A stretch of 64,000 nucleotides of DNA, taken from positions 10,199-74,198 of the forward strand of contig JANYAG010000025.1 of the NCBI GenBank assembly GCA_025361465.1, given 5' to 3'. Of this stretch, positions 54,281 to 63,052 are shown piece by piece (the first letter of the stretch is position 1; every line of letters begins with the position of its first letter). This DNA comes from Gemmatimonadota bacterium. GTDB lineage: Bacteria; Gemmatimonadota; Gemmatimonadetes; Gemmatimonadales; GWC2-71-9. A program made the position numbers and the translations under genes. The notes beneath the pieces are model-generated. The model worked only from the letters and a program-made list of their open reading frames with translations. It did not search any database and was not told the DNA's origin.

Positions 54281-55012
54281 ATGTTGCTGGCAGCAGCGTT
54301 ACCGCTCTTCCTCACCCTGCTTGGCGCCGACACCGCCAAGACGGCACCCCCGAAGCCGTCCCCGATCAAGTTCACCGGCGACGTGGGCTATGTGGCGACA
54401 TCCGGGAACACCTCGGTCCAGACCCTGAACATCGGCGACAAGATTTCGGCAAAGTTCGGCGGCACTACGCTCAGCCAGCAGTTCGCGGTGGTCAATGGCC
54501 GCAGCAAGGGGCAGACTGTTGTCTCGATCTGGCGGGCCTCCTTCCGGGTCGATGCGGCGGTGGCCAAGCGGCTGGCGATCTACACCTCCTTGACCTACGA
54601 ACGAAACACCTTCGCGGGCCTGGCGTCGCGGACGTCCGCCGTGACCGGGCTGTCGTCGGAGGTCGTCAAGACAGCCAATGACCGGTTGGTGTTCGAAGGC
54701 GGCCTCTCGCTCACCGCGCAGCGTGCCGTCGTCAATAAAGGCAACAGCCTCGACTTTCTTGGCGGCCGGGCGGCCAGTGTCTATCAGCGGAAGATCGGCC
54801 CGCGGGCCCTGCTCACCCAGACCGTCGAGTTCCTCCCGAATTTCCGGCAGAGCGAGGATCTTCGCATCAACACCGAGACTTCGCTGCTCGCTCCGCTGAC
54901 GCGCCAGGTAGCCATGAAGATCGCATACGCCATCCGCTACGATGGTTTGCCCAACCCTGGCTATCAGGACACGGATCGCCTCTTCACGTCAGGTATTCAG
55001 ATTTCCCTGTGA
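54281..55012 (+). CDS. DUF481-family outer-membrane protein
   Basis: A 243-residue exported beta-barrel-like protein. Signal peptide (1-17), then GDVGYVATSGNTSVQTLNIGDK, the DUF481 start, and alternating strands to the terminal GIQISL. Likely a salt-inducible-type (YdiY) outer-membrane barrel; function unknown. ATG 54281 begins the signal peptide. The 135-bp gap upstream shows no clear signal except a GGAG. Confidence 0.85.
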   Translation: MLLAAALPLFLTLLGADTAKTAPPKPSPIKFTGDVGYVATSGNTSVQTLNIGDKISAKFGGTTLSQQFAVVNGRSKGQTVVSIWRASFRVDAAVAKRLAIYTSLTYERNTFAGLASRTSAVTGLSSEVVKTANDRLVFEGGLSLTAQRAVVNKGNSLDFLGGRAASVYQRKIGPRALLTQTVEFLPNFRQSEDLRINTETSLLAPLTRQVAMKIAYAIRYDGLPNPGYQDTDRLFTSGIQISL

Positions 55013-55082
55013 TTCCTTGCCGCGGCGTCCCGGCGGCCATCATCGCTGGAGCGCGTGCCGCGTGACCCCCGCGGGCGAGCCC

Positions 55083-56213
55083 ATGGCGCCGGCCTTTCAC
55101 CTGATCCGGAATCCCGCACTCCCGCCTGACATCGCCCGCATGTCATTGCTGGCCGACGCGGCATGGCGCTGTCACCACGCACTTCCCGAGTATCGCCCCA
55201 CGCCGTTGCACACCCTCGCCACACTGGCGCAGGAGCTTGGCCTTGCTTCGCTCCACCTCAAGGATGAATCGGCGCGCTTCGGCTTGAACGCGTTCAAGGG
55301 ACTTGGAGCATCGTTCGCGATCCACCACTGGCTGGCGCGCCACCCGGAGGCTGGTCCGGTGACCTTCACGACCGCCACCGACGGCAACCACGGCCGGGCG
55401 GTTGCGTGGAGTGCCCGGTGCACCGGCGCCCGCGCCGTCGTCTTCGTCCCATCACACACCGTCCCGGCGCGGATCGAGGCAATCGCCCGCGAAGGGGCCG
55501 AGGTCGTATTGGTGGATGGCGGATACGATCTTGCCGTCGCGAGAGCGCATGAAGCCGCCGAACGCTCGGGCTGGATCCTGATCCAGGATGCCGCGTGCCC
55601 CGGGTACGAAGAGATCCCGGAATGGATCGCGGCGGGTTACTGGACCCATGCTCGAGAACTCGAGTCGACGCTGTTTCCCGAGGCGGAATCCGCCGTTGAT
55701 CTGCTGGTGCTCCACGCCGGAGTGGGGACCTGGCCTGCGGCGATGGTGTCGTATCTCTGGCATCGTTATGGTGCTCGGCGGCCGCGGATCGCCGTCGTCG
55801 AACCGACTGAAGCCGATTGCGTCCTCAGTTCCGTGCTCGCGGGCCGGCCGGCGCGCGCACGCGGGTCGTTGCGCACGATGATGGCCGGACTCAACTGTGG
55901 CTGGCCGTCGACGACGGCCCTGCAGGTCATCTCCGCCGGAGCCGATGCCGTGATGGCGATCCCGGACCACTGGGCCGAACGCGCGATGCGACGGCTGGCC
56001 ACCCCCTCAGGCGGGGATCCCGCCGTGATTGCAGGGGAATCCGGGGCAGCAAGTGTTGCCGGGTTGCTGGCGATGGTACTTGATCCCGCGTTTGCCCCGG
56101 TGGCGGAGCATCTGCGACTCAGCGAGCGACCGCGGGTCCTGGTGTTTTCAACTGAAGGGGCCACTGATCCCGACGGGTGGGCTCGGGTTGTGGGACGACC
56201 GGTTCCGTCGTAG
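55083..56213 (+). CDS. PLP-dependent diaminopropionate ammonia-lyase family enzyme
   Basis: A 376-residue fold-type II PLP enzyme. The PLP lysine is in LNAFKGLGASFA, followed by TTATDGNHGRAVAW (phosphate loop), and VLHAGVGTWPAAMVSYL near the glycine-rich PLP-phosphate loop. The N-terminal YRPTPLHTL and size match DpaL, which breaks 2,3-diaminopropionate into pyruvate and ammonia. Threonine-dehydratase-like activity cannot be excluded. ATG 55083 was preferred; a GTG at 55062 is possible. Confidence 0.85.
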   Translation: MAPAFHLIRNPALPPDIARMSLLADAAWRCHHALPEYRPTPLHTLATLAQELGLASLHLKDESARFGLNAFKGLGASFAIHHWLARHPEAGPVTFTTATDGNHGRAVAWSARCTGARAVVFVPSHTVPARIEAIAREGAEVVLVDGGYDLAVARAHEAAERSGWILIQDAACPGYEEIPEWIAAGYWTHARELESTLFPEAESAVDLLVLHAGVGTWPAAMVSYLWHRYGARRPRIAVVEPTEADCVLSSVLAGRPARARGSLRTMMAGLNCGWPSTTALQVISAGADAVMAIPDHWAERAMRRLATPSGGDPAVIAGESGAASVAGLLAMVLDPAFAPVAEHLRLSERPRVLVFSTEGATDPDGWARVVGRPVPS

Positions 56214-56266
56214 CCTCAATCACGGACAGCCACGCTCGCCTGACGCACTGACATGAGGTCGTACCC

Positions 56267-56797
56267 GTGACCGACGATCCCCGTTATCCCATCGGCCGCT
56301 TCTCGGCCCCTGACATGCCGGATGAATCGAAGGTGATTGGCTGGCGCCGAGATATCGTCGAGGCCCCGGTCAAGCTCCGGGTTGCCGTGACGGGACTGGT
56401 GGACACCCAACTGGACACGCCCTACCGTGACGGCGGCTGGACGGTGCGCCAGGTGGTGCACCATCTGGCCGATTCCCACATGAACGCGTATTGCCGCTTC
56501 AAGCTTGCCCTCACGGAGGACAATCCAGTCATCAAGCCGTACCTCGAGGCCCAATGGGCAGAGTTTCCCGATAGCCGCACCATGCCGGTTGCGCCATCGC
56601 TTTCGCTCCTCGAAGGACTGCATCGGCGCTGGGTCATCCTGCTCGAGTCGCTCACCCACGCTGATCTCGATCGCACCTTCTTCCATCCCGAACAGAAGGT
56701 CGCCGTTCCGCTGTGGCGCAGCTTGGGGATCTACAGCTGGCACGGCAAGCACCATACGGCACAGATCGTCTCGTTGCGCGCTCGGCGCGGCTGGTGA
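56267..56797 (+). CDS. DinB-superfamily protein (YfiT/BstA-like)
   Basis: A 176-residue four-helix metal protein: DDPRYPIGRFSAPD, HHLADSHMNAYCR and HGKHHTAQI, the three-His set of the YfiT/BstA group. In Bacillus these are bacillithiol transferases; with the bacilliredoxin in the suf operon this hints at bacillithiol use, but biosynthesis genes are not in the window. GTG start. Confidence 0.9.
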   Translation: MTDDPRYPIGRFSAPDMPDESKVIGWRRDIVEAPVKLRVAVTGLVDTQLDTPYRDGGWTVRQVVHHLADSHMNAYCRFKLALTEDNPVIKPYLEAQWAEFPDSRTMPVAPSLSLLEGLHRRWVILLESLTHADLDRTFFHPEQKVAVPLWRSLGIYSWHGKHHTAQIVSLRARRGW

Positions 56798-56828
56798 CCC
56801 GAGAGGGGTACCTCGCCGTAGCGGCGGC

Positions 56829-57233
56829 CTAGATCCCGCCGCGTCCGGGGCGTCCACCGCGCGACTCATTGCCCATCCGGGTGCGATCGGGGAATTCACT
56901 GCGAAGCTGGGCGACGCCATCAAGCATGACCCGCATTGCCGGTTCGGGAAGTGCCGCGACCCCGATGATGGTGATCGCCGGCGGGGAGCCCTTGTCGAGG
57001 CCTTCGAGCACCGCGGCGCGAACCGCGGCGACCGCTCCGGCCACATAAACCGTCAGCCCGATGCGGACCGCCTGCGGCAGCCCCTCCAGCACCGGGACGT
57101 TTGGTGCCACGATGGGTTCCGCGGCGCTGCTGGGCGGCGTGAAGGGCCTGGGGCCGGGGGCAGTCTGGGGGGTCGACGGGCCGCAGGCCGCCAAGGCGGC
57201 CAACAGGGGCAGTTTGGGGAATCGGCGGGTCAT
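56829..57233 (-). CDS. RidA-like lipoprotein with shortened core
   Basis: A 134-residue lipoprotein (LLAALAACGPSTP). The body looks like a RidA protein with a gap: the start APNVPVLEGLPQAVRIG and TVYVAGAVA, then, after a jump, PPAITIIGVAALPEPAMRVML, the C-terminal RidA strand. The middle section with the catalytic Arg seems missing or replaced. Ends in a Gly/Arg tail. It is either a decayed or a reduced family member; I cannot say it is an enzyme. It is divergent from the coiled-coil lipoprotein. Confidence 0.6.
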   Translation of the reverse strand: MTRRFPKLPLLAALAACGPSTPQTAPGPRPFTPPSSAAEPIVAPNVPVLEGLPQAVRIGLTVYVAGAVAAVRAAVLEGLDKGSPPAITIIGVAALPEPAMRVMLDGVAQLRSEFPDRTRMGNESRGGRPGRGGI

Positions 57234-57339
57234 CGGAACGCTCCAGAAAGCGGCCGGGGGGTGGCTCTCGAGGGGCGGGTTGTGCATCGTTCCCCGGTGG
57301 GGACGTCCCCTCCATCGCCTTCAATTCAGGATACCTGTC

Positions 57340-58233
57340 ATGCGTAAGATAGTTTTGCTGCTCTGTATTACCGGTGCGCTCACGGGTTGTGTGAGCAAGA
57401 AGCGGTATGACCAGCTGGTCCTCGACCAGCAGCGGGCCAACGAGCAGAAGGATTCGCTCGTGGCGGACGTTCTCGCCGCCACCCAGATGGTGACGGACAT
57501 CAATGCTGACCTCGCCAAGGTCAGGGGACTCGGCGTGAGCCCGGTCTCCACTGGTGATCGGCCCCTCACGGGCAAGGCCGAGGAACGGACCATCCTCCTG
57601 GGCAAGATCCGCGAAGTCATTGCCAAGCTCGACGCGGCGGAAAAGCAGCTCGGGGAGCAGCGGAAGCGGGTCTCCGGCCTGACCACCCAGAAGAAAGCCC
57701 TGGAAGACCAGCTGACCTCGTTGCAGAAGACGATTGACGACCTGCGGACGACTGCGCAGCAGCAGGAGTTGCTGATCGGCCAGCAGAAAGAACAGATCCA
57801 GACCTTGTCGTCGCGCGTCGACACACTGACCAAGACGACGATGAACCTGACCGCGGCAGGCAATGCGGTGCGCGACACCCTGACGCACGTCATCGACGAG
57901 TCGAACGTGGTCTACTACGCGGTCGGCACCAAGGATGAGCTGGTCAAGCGTGGCATCCTGGTGAGCGAAGGGTCCAAGTTCCTGATCTTTGGTGGCAAGA
58001 CGCTGCAGCCGGCGCGCGACCTGAAGCCGGAGTTGTTCCAGCGCCTTGACCGTCGCCGGGACACGGTCCTGACCGTGCCGGAGCCGTTGAAGGAGTACCG
58101 GATTGTCACCAGGCAGAGTCCACAGTTCCTGGCCTCGACGGTGTTGCCCAGCGGCAAGGTCAAGGGTGATCTGCATGTCTCCGACCTGGCCTTCTGGGAC
58201 GGTGGCAAGTACCTGATCGTCATCCGCGACTGA
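57340..58233 (+). CDS. Coiled-coil lipoprotein
   Basis: A 297-residue lipoprotein: signal IVLLLCITGALTGCVSKK with lipobox, a long coiled coil (about 25-170, e.g. LTTQKKALEDQLTSLQKTID), then a globular beta-rich domain (about 185-297, VVYYAVGTKDELVKRGILV). The domain resembles ones found in periplasmic cell-envelope proteins of Bacteroidota and Gemmatimonadota. Function unknown. ATG 57340 begins the signal. Confidence 0.82.
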   Translation: MRKIVLLLCITGALTGCVSKKRYDQLVLDQQRANEQKDSLVADVLAATQMVTDINADLAKVRGLGVSPVSTGDRPLTGKAEERTILLGKIREVIAKLDAAEKQLGEQRKRVSGLTTQKKALEDQLTSLQKTIDDLRTTAQQQELLIGQQKEQIQTLSSRVDTLTKTTMNLTAAGNAVRDTLTHVIDESNVVYYAVGTKDELVKRGILVSEGSKFLIFGGKTLQPARDLKPELFQRLDRRRDTVLTVPEPLKEYRIVTRQSPQFLASTVLPSGKVKGDLHVSDLAFWDGGKYLIVIRD

Positions 58234-58242
58234 CACGGAACG

Positions 58243-58710
58243 ATGCGTACGCTTCGCGCAGTCCCCGCCATGCTCAGCGGCCTCCTGCTTCTCGGGGGCG
58301 CCGCAACACTTGGAGCATGGCGGGCGGCGCCAGCGCCGCTGCCGGCGATCCGGGTGGTGAAGTCGCCGTCCTGCGGTTGCTGCGGCAAGTGGGTCGAATA
58401 CATGCGGAAGGAAGGCTTCACGGTCACGGTGGAGCACAAGGATGAGTTCACCGCGCTGCGGCGGGCCAACGGCGTGACGGCGGACCTCCAGTCCTGTCAT
58501 ACCGCGTTCGTCGGCGGGTACGTGATCGAGGGACATGTGCCGGCCGATCTCGTCAAGAAGCTGCTGGCCGAGCACCCGGCAGGAGTGAAGGGATTGGCCG
58601 CTCCCGGCATGCCGCAGGCGGCACCCGGGATGGATATCCCGACCAAGGAGAAGTACACCATCTATCAGTTCGATGCGCAGGGACGCAGCAAGGTGTACGC
58701 TGTGCGATAA
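58243..58710 (+). CDS. DUF411 metal-binding exported protein
   Basis: A 155-residue exported protein with a hydrophobic signal (LSGLLLLGGAATLGAWRA) and the DUF411 core: VVKSPSCGCCGKWVEYM (CxCC) and LQSCHTAFVGGYVIEGHVP. The family is linked to copper resistance and may shuttle copper. It starts 9 bp after the lipoprotein gene and ends at a heptad array. Confidence 0.92.
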   Translation: MRTLRAVPAMLSGLLLLGGAATLGAWRAAPAPLPAIRVVKSPSCGCCGKWVEYMRKEGFTVTVEHKDEFTALRRANGVTADLQSCHTAFVGGYVIEGHVPADLVKKLLAEHPAGVKGLAAPGMPQAAPGMDIPTKEKYTIYQFDAQGRSKVYAVR

Positions 58711-58735
58711 TTGATGATTGATGGCAGATGATGGC
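58707..58735. repeat. Heptad-periodic array at the DUF411 stop codon
   Basis: ATAATTG, ATGATTG, ATGGCAG and ATGATGG follow in 7-bp register starting in the stop codon; ATGATTG also occurs in the array at 36807-36841. Confidence 0.55.
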
Positions 58736-58767
58736 ACGGAGGGGCGCACGGTACCGTGCCCCTTCGT
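58736..58767. terminator. Bidirectional terminator hairpin
   Basis: ACGGAGGGGCGCACGGT pairs with ACCGTGCCCCTTCGT (one bulge), and T-rich CGTTTGTT follows on the plus strand. It lies between the convergent DUF411 and plsC genes. Confidence 0.65.
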
Positions 58768-58773
58768 CGTTTG

Positions 58774-59532
58774 TTACTGGTGCAATTCCTCGCGGAGTCG
58801 ATCCCGCGCGATCCTGATCCGCGCCTGGACGCGTTGCTTGAGGGCCTGGATGTCGGTGACCCCGACCGTCGGTTCTGGTTCGAGGATCTCGACGACGGCA
58901 TGCGCGGGGTTGATGCGCCAGTCGTGGCGCGCAATGGCGTCACGGGTGCCGGAGAGCGCCAGGGGAAGGATCGGGACTCCCGCTTCGATCGCCAGTCGGA
59001 AGGCGCCGTCCTTGAATGGCAGGAGGTCGCGATGTGGCGAGCGGGTGCCCTCCGGGAAGATCATGATCGAGACCTTCTTCCTCAACCGGTCGCGACAGTC
59101 CGCCATCGCCTCCCGGGCGCTGGTCGTTCGACCGCGCGTGACCCCGACATCACACGCCGCCCACATCTCCCAGCCGACCACCGGAATCCGCATGATTTCG
59201 ATCTTGCTGAGCCATTTCATCTCCCACGGCAGGTGCGACAGCAGGAGGATGTCGGCGAAGGATTCGTGATTGCAGACCACCACGTAGGGGTTGCGGGGGC
59301 GGTCCGGACGCCGGCCGCGCACCTCAAACCGCCACCGTGGCGTAAGCCGCGCGGGCACCGTGCCGGCGAGCCGGAAGAGGCGGCCACCGAAGTAATTGAC
59401 CCGATCCACCGGCCAACCGATCAGGCGCCAGAGAAAGACGAAGGGCATCGCCAGGGCGAGGGCGATACCGAGGACGGTCCAGGTCCAGATTGACACCAGG
59501 GTGATGCGAAGCCTGGACAGGACGGTAGACAT
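58774..59532 (-). CDS. plsC: 1-acyl-sn-glycerol-3-phosphate acyltransferase (PlsC)
   Basis: A 252-residue membrane acyltransferase of phospholipid synthesis. N-terminal TM (about 15-38), then the catalytic NHESFAD (His89, Asp94, HX4D), the substrate motif FPEGTRSPHRD and VPILPLALSGTRD. It begins 6 bp after the HEAT-repeat gene, so it is the last gene of the ECF-transporter operon. Confidence 0.93.
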   Translation of the reverse strand: MSTVLSRLRITLVSIWTWTVLGIALALAMPFVFLWRLIGWPVDRVNYFGGRLFRLAGTVPARLTPRWRFEVRGRRPDRPRNPYVVVCNHESFADILLLSHLPWEMKWLSKIEIMRIPVVGWEMWAACDVGVTRGRTTSAREAMADCRDRLRKKVSIMIFPEGTRSPHRDLLPFKDGAFRLAIEAGVPILPLALSGTRDAIARHDWRINPAHAVVEILEPEPTVGVTDIQALKQRVQARIRIARDRLREELHQ

Positions 59533-59538
59533 CCGGGC

Positions 59539-60627
59539 CTACCGGATTCGTCCCGAACCGTGATCGCCGTACAAGGCGGCCAGCGCCTCGTTCGTTCCGA
59601 TGGCTTCCAATGCTTGCCAGGCGGCGGTCCGCACCCCTTCGTCGTTGTGCTTCAGGAGATGCCCCAATGGCTGGATGGCAGAATCCATGCGGCGCCGACC
59701 AGCCACCTCTGCGGCATCGCGCACCAGGTCGGCCTGGGCGCTGCCGAGCGAGGCCAGAATGGCTTCATCAGCATCGCGGGCCACGGAGAGTGCTTCGATG
59801 TAGGTGCGTCGTTCCACGCCGTTGGGTGTTCCGCGCATTGCTTCGAGCAGCGCTTCCACGCCATCGCGGCCCAGGGCCAAGACAGCCTTGGGAATCACCG
59901 GCGAGATGTCCGGGCGCGGCAGCAGCCGTACCATGGCTCCCACGGTCGACTGCGGTGTCACGCGCCGCCGTTCCCGGGCCAGAATCATTCGGGTCGCATC
60001 ATCGGCGCGATCTCCCATGGCGATCAACTCGAGCAGCAGTCTCGACAGGCGCTCAAAGTCATGGGACACCACGGCTTCACCAGCATCCCTGAGGATCGGA
60101 TCGAGGCGCGCAGACAGCTCCGAGCGATCAGTGGACCTGCTGGTCAATCCCTCAGTCGGGGCCGATGCAACGGCTCCAGCATCAGTGATCAGACCGGGGA
60201 TCTCGAACAACTCCTCACGCAGGTCGGTGAATCCGGGTTCATGCGCGCTCGACAGGACGGCCGCCGCCGGCACGGAGGCACGAAGCGCGTCACGCATGTC
60301 ATCGAGCGTCGGATACAGCTCCGGCACCGACGCGAGGACCTCGGCCATCTCGCGCCAGCGCCGCGGCTCGAGCCCGGCGGGCAGGGTGAGGCGTCTGAGA
60401 CCGTGATCATCCAGCATCTTGCGGACGTAGGCAGCCCCGGGAGCGTCGGTCGGTATCGGAATGTCGTTGACCAACAGCCCACCATTGATCGACTCAAACG
60501 AGGTAGGCCGTGTGTTCGCGGTCCTCGCGAGCAACGCCACGGCCTCATCCATCGACGCCGGATCCGCGTCGGACGCCTTCACCTGATAGAGGCTCGCTGC
60601 GAACATGGCGGTCAGCGAAATGCTCAC
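59539..60627 (-). CDS. HEAT-repeat protein
   Basis: A 362-residue soluble helical protein. The C-terminal half (about 180-355) has HEAT-like repeats with the spacing of ILASLGSAQADLVRDAAEVAGRRR and PLGHLLKHNDEGVRTAAWQALEAIG; the N-terminal half contains a FESINGGLLVNDIPIP segment. No catalytic motif. I chose GTG 60627, which overlaps the ATPase stop by 4 bp (GTGA); a TTG at 60666 would extend 13 residues. Position in the ECF transporter operon is striking, and role unknown. Confidence 0.7.
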   Translation of the reverse strand: MSISLTAMFAASLYQVKASDADPASMDEAVALLARTANTRPTSFESINGGLLVNDIPIPTDAPGAAYVRKMLDDHGLRRLTLPAGLEPRRWREMAEVLASVPELYPTLDDMRDALRASVPAAAVLSSAHEPGFTDLREELFEIPGLITDAGAVASAPTEGLTSRSTDRSELSARLDPILRDAGEAVVSHDFERLSRLLLELIAMGDRADDATRMILARERRRVTPQSTVGAMVRLLPRPDISPVIPKAVLALGRDGVEALLEAMRGTPNGVERRTYIEALSVARDADEAILASLGSAQADLVRDAAEVAGRRRMDSAIQPLGHLLKHNDEGVRTAAWQALEAIGTNEALAALYGDHGSGRIR

Positions 60628-62321
60628 GGCGCGCTCGATGGCCCGGCGCGCCGTGCCAGTGCGCAAGCGACCGCGCTGCGGCTGTCATGGCCGGAAGGGA
60701 TGCCTAGTTCGATCGCCACGGCCAGTGCTGCAGGTCTCGTCATGCGGGTTCCCTCGAGGACATTTCTTACCGGTCCATCATCCGCCAGGCGTCCCTCCCG
60801 CAATTGGATGGCGCGCACCAGCGTCTCATGGGCGAAGATCGCGTCGTGCGAAATCACCAGTGCCGCCAGTCCACCAGCCACCCGGTCCTGGATGACCTTG
60901 ATCACCCGGTCGCGAGAGGTCGCATCCAATCCCGCGGTCGGTTCATCGAGCAGAATCAGTTCAGGGCCTGCTACCAATATGGAGGCAAGGGCCACGAGGC
61001 GTCGCCGCGGCAACGGGAGGTCGTAGGGGTGTTCCGCGGCGACCTCGGCGAGGCCGAGTTCCTCGAGAACACCGGAAACCGCCTCCTCGATCCTGTCCGC
61101 CGACCATCCAGCGAGTTGCAGCGCGACGGCACATTCGGCGCGAACCGAGGTGGCGAAGAGCTGACGCTCCGGCTGCTGGAACAGGAACCCGACTCGTGGG
61201 GCAAAGTCCTCGGGGTGGCGTCCTGTCGTTGCACATCCCCCGGTCCGGACCGCCCCGATCGTCGGTTGTTCGAGCGCCATTGCCAACCGCAGCAGCGTCG
61301 ACTTTCCTGCGCCGTTGGGACCAAAGAGTCCCACGGCCTCACCCGGCCGCACTTCGAACGACACCCCGGCCAGGACCGGGGGGCCGGCGGGGTATCCGAA
61401 GCCCACCCCATCAAAGACCAGTATCGGCATGGTGCCGGGTGTGCTGGATGCAGTGCCGGATGATGGAGACGCTTGCACCGCTCCCGCTACGGGTGGGTCC
61501 GGGAGTCCCCGAACTGCCATCAGGAGCGCATCGGTATCGACGGGCCAGGGAGGCAACCAGCCGGCTGCGGAGGCCAAGGTCGCCGCGTCGGTTGTTCCGG
61601 CCCCTGTCCGGAGCATGGCGCCACCCTCCAGAAGTTCTTTCGGCACGCCATCAAGGACGATCTTGCCTCCAGCCAGCACCACAAGGCGGTCGGCGATGGC
61701 GGCCATCACGTCGGCATCGTCGCAGGCGACAACGACCATGGCACCCTCTCGCGACACCTGTTCGAGTAACCCGGCCACGAGGATTCGCCCCAGATGGTCA
61801 AGGGCCGAGAACGGCTCGTCCAGCAGCCAGATCTTCGGGGCAACGGCCACCATGGCCGCGAGCAGGACACGCTGCGTTTCGCCGCCGGAGAGTTCCCCTG
61901 GCGCGCGCTCCGCCAGGTGATCGACGTGGAGTCGGATCATGGCGTCGCGCACGGCGGCGCGAATTCGCTCTCGCGGCCAGCCCAGGTTCATCGGCCCAAC
62001 GGCGATTTCGTCATGCACGGAGCGGGCGATGCCACTCAGCTGCAGGGCGGGCGAGGGGCCGAGGTAGGCGATCCCGGCCGCCAGCGGACGAAGGGCGCCG
62101 GGATCGCGACCCTCGAGGAGGAGCAGTCCCTGGCGATCGCCGCCGGTCAGTCTTGGCGCGAGACCAGCAAGTGTCAGGAGCGCGGTGCTGGTGCCGCTCC
62201 CCAGCGCCCCAGTAAGCCAGGTGATCTGGCCTGGCGCGACGTCGAGATCCACCCCGTCGAGGGCCCAGTGCTGCTGGGCCGGATAACGAAACCGCAACTG
62301 CTGAGCTTGCAGTCGGGTCAT
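60624..62321 (-). CDS. ECF transporter double ATPase (fused EcfA/EcfA')
   Basis: A 565-residue protein with two ABC ATPase domains. Domain 1 (about 1-240): Walker A is GALGSGTST, with Thr44 in place of Lys; Q-loop Gln is Pro89, H-loop His is Cys200; yet signature LSGGE (144-148) and Walker B LLDEPF are intact. Domain 2 (about 315-530): Walker A GPNGAGKST (Lys340), Q-loop FLFQQP, Walker B LILLDEPTAGLD and H-loop VISHD intact, but the signature LSGGQ is replaced by LPLPR. So only one of the two shared ATP sites is canonical. It overlaps both neighbours. Confidence 0.92.
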   Translation of the reverse strand: MTRLQAQQLRFRYPAQQHWALDGVDLDVAPGQITWLTGALGSGTSTALLTLAGLAPRLTGGDRQGLLLLEGRDPGALRPLAAGIAYLGPSPALQLSGIARSVHDEIAVGPMNLGWPRERIRAAVRDAMIRLHVDHLAERAPGELSGGETQRVLLAAMVAVAPKIWLLDEPFSALDHLGRILVAGLLEQVSREGAMVVVACDDADVMAAIADRLVVLAGGKIVLDGVPKELLEGGAMLRTGAGTTDAATLASAAGWLPPWPVDTDALLMAVRGLPDPPVAGAVQASPSSGTASSTPGTMPILVFDGVGFGYPAGPPVLAGVSFEVRPGEAVGLFGPNGAGKSTLLRLAMALEQPTIGAVRTGGCATTGRHPEDFAPRVGFLFQQPERQLFATSVRAECAVALQLAGWSADRIEEAVSGVLEELGLAEVAAEHPYDLPLPRRRLVALASILVAGPELILLDEPTAGLDATSRDRVIKVIQDRVAGGLAALVISHDAIFAHETLVRAIQLREGRLADDGPVRNVLEGTRMTRPAALAVAIELGIPSGHDSRSAVACALARRAGPSSAP

Positions 62322-63052
62322 CTGGTACACCGCCAGATGACGGCGGCCACCACCACGGCCAGCATGGTCCAACGCACCAGACGATCGCCGAAGGAGTCGG
62401 TCGGCGGATCAATGGCGGTCCGGACTCCCGGCATGGTCAGGCCGCGGGTCTCAAGGGCGAGGGCATGGTCGTCGGCCTCGGTGATCGAGGCGAGCAACAA
62501 GGGGAAGATGAGTGCCGGAATGGCGCGGGCGCGGATGATCAACGAGCCATGGACCCGGAGCCCGCGGGTGCGCTGGGCTTCGCGCAGTCGCCGGGCCTGT
62601 TCGCTGAAGCGCGCGGCGGCATCGAGCGTGGCCACCACGAGGAAGGCGAGGCCGAACGGCCAGCGTCGCGCGATCGCTGCCTGCAGGAAGCGATGCGGGT
62701 CGAACTCAGCGGCGAAGACGAGGGATGCCATGATGATGGCGCCCAGCCTGCTGCCTTGGTCCAGCGCCCAGGCAAGGCCGGTCGGGGAGTAGGTACCCCC
62801 CCATGGAGCCGGGATGCGGGCGTCAGCGCCGAGGAGGGCGTGCACCACAAAGAGGAGGATCCAGAACGGGGCGGCCACCGCGAGTCCCAGCCGGACACCC
62901 TTTCCTGCCCCAGCGACGATTCCCAGCAACGCGGTGCCAACCAGGAGTGCGATGGTCGCGCGAGGTGCCGGAAGGACCACAGCAAGGACCATCATCGCCA
63001 GGGTGATCGCTCCCGGCGTGAACGGATGCGCTCGGCGGGCCAGAGCGGTCAC
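62318..63052 (-). CDS. ECF transporter T component (EcfT)
   Basis: A 244-residue transmembrane coupling protein with about five TMs. It carries the two EcfT Arg-Gly motifs that dock onto the ATPases: AQRTRGLRV and LALETRGLT. GTG 63052 overlaps the S-component stop by 4 bp (GTGA), and its end overlaps the ATPase start by 4 bp (ATGA). Part of a dedicated S-T-AA' transporter. Confidence 0.9.
   Translation of the reverse strand: MTALARRAHPFTPGAITLAMMVLAVVLPAPRATIALLVGTALLGIVAGAGKGVRLGLAVAAPFWILLFVVHALLGADARIPAPWGGTYSPTGLAWALDQGSRLGAIIMASLVFAAEFDPHRFLQAAIARRWPFGLAFLVVATLDAAARFSEQARRLREAQRTRGLRVHGSLIIRARAIPALIFPLLLASITEADDHALALETRGLTMPGVRTAIDPPTDSFGDRLVRWTMLAVVVAAVIWRCTR

Noticed and set aside
56920..58749. 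Long minus-strand ORF (609 codons) opposite the coiled-coil lipoprotein and DUF411
   Set aside because: It is His/Gln/Arg-rich antisense of clear genes; no domain seen.
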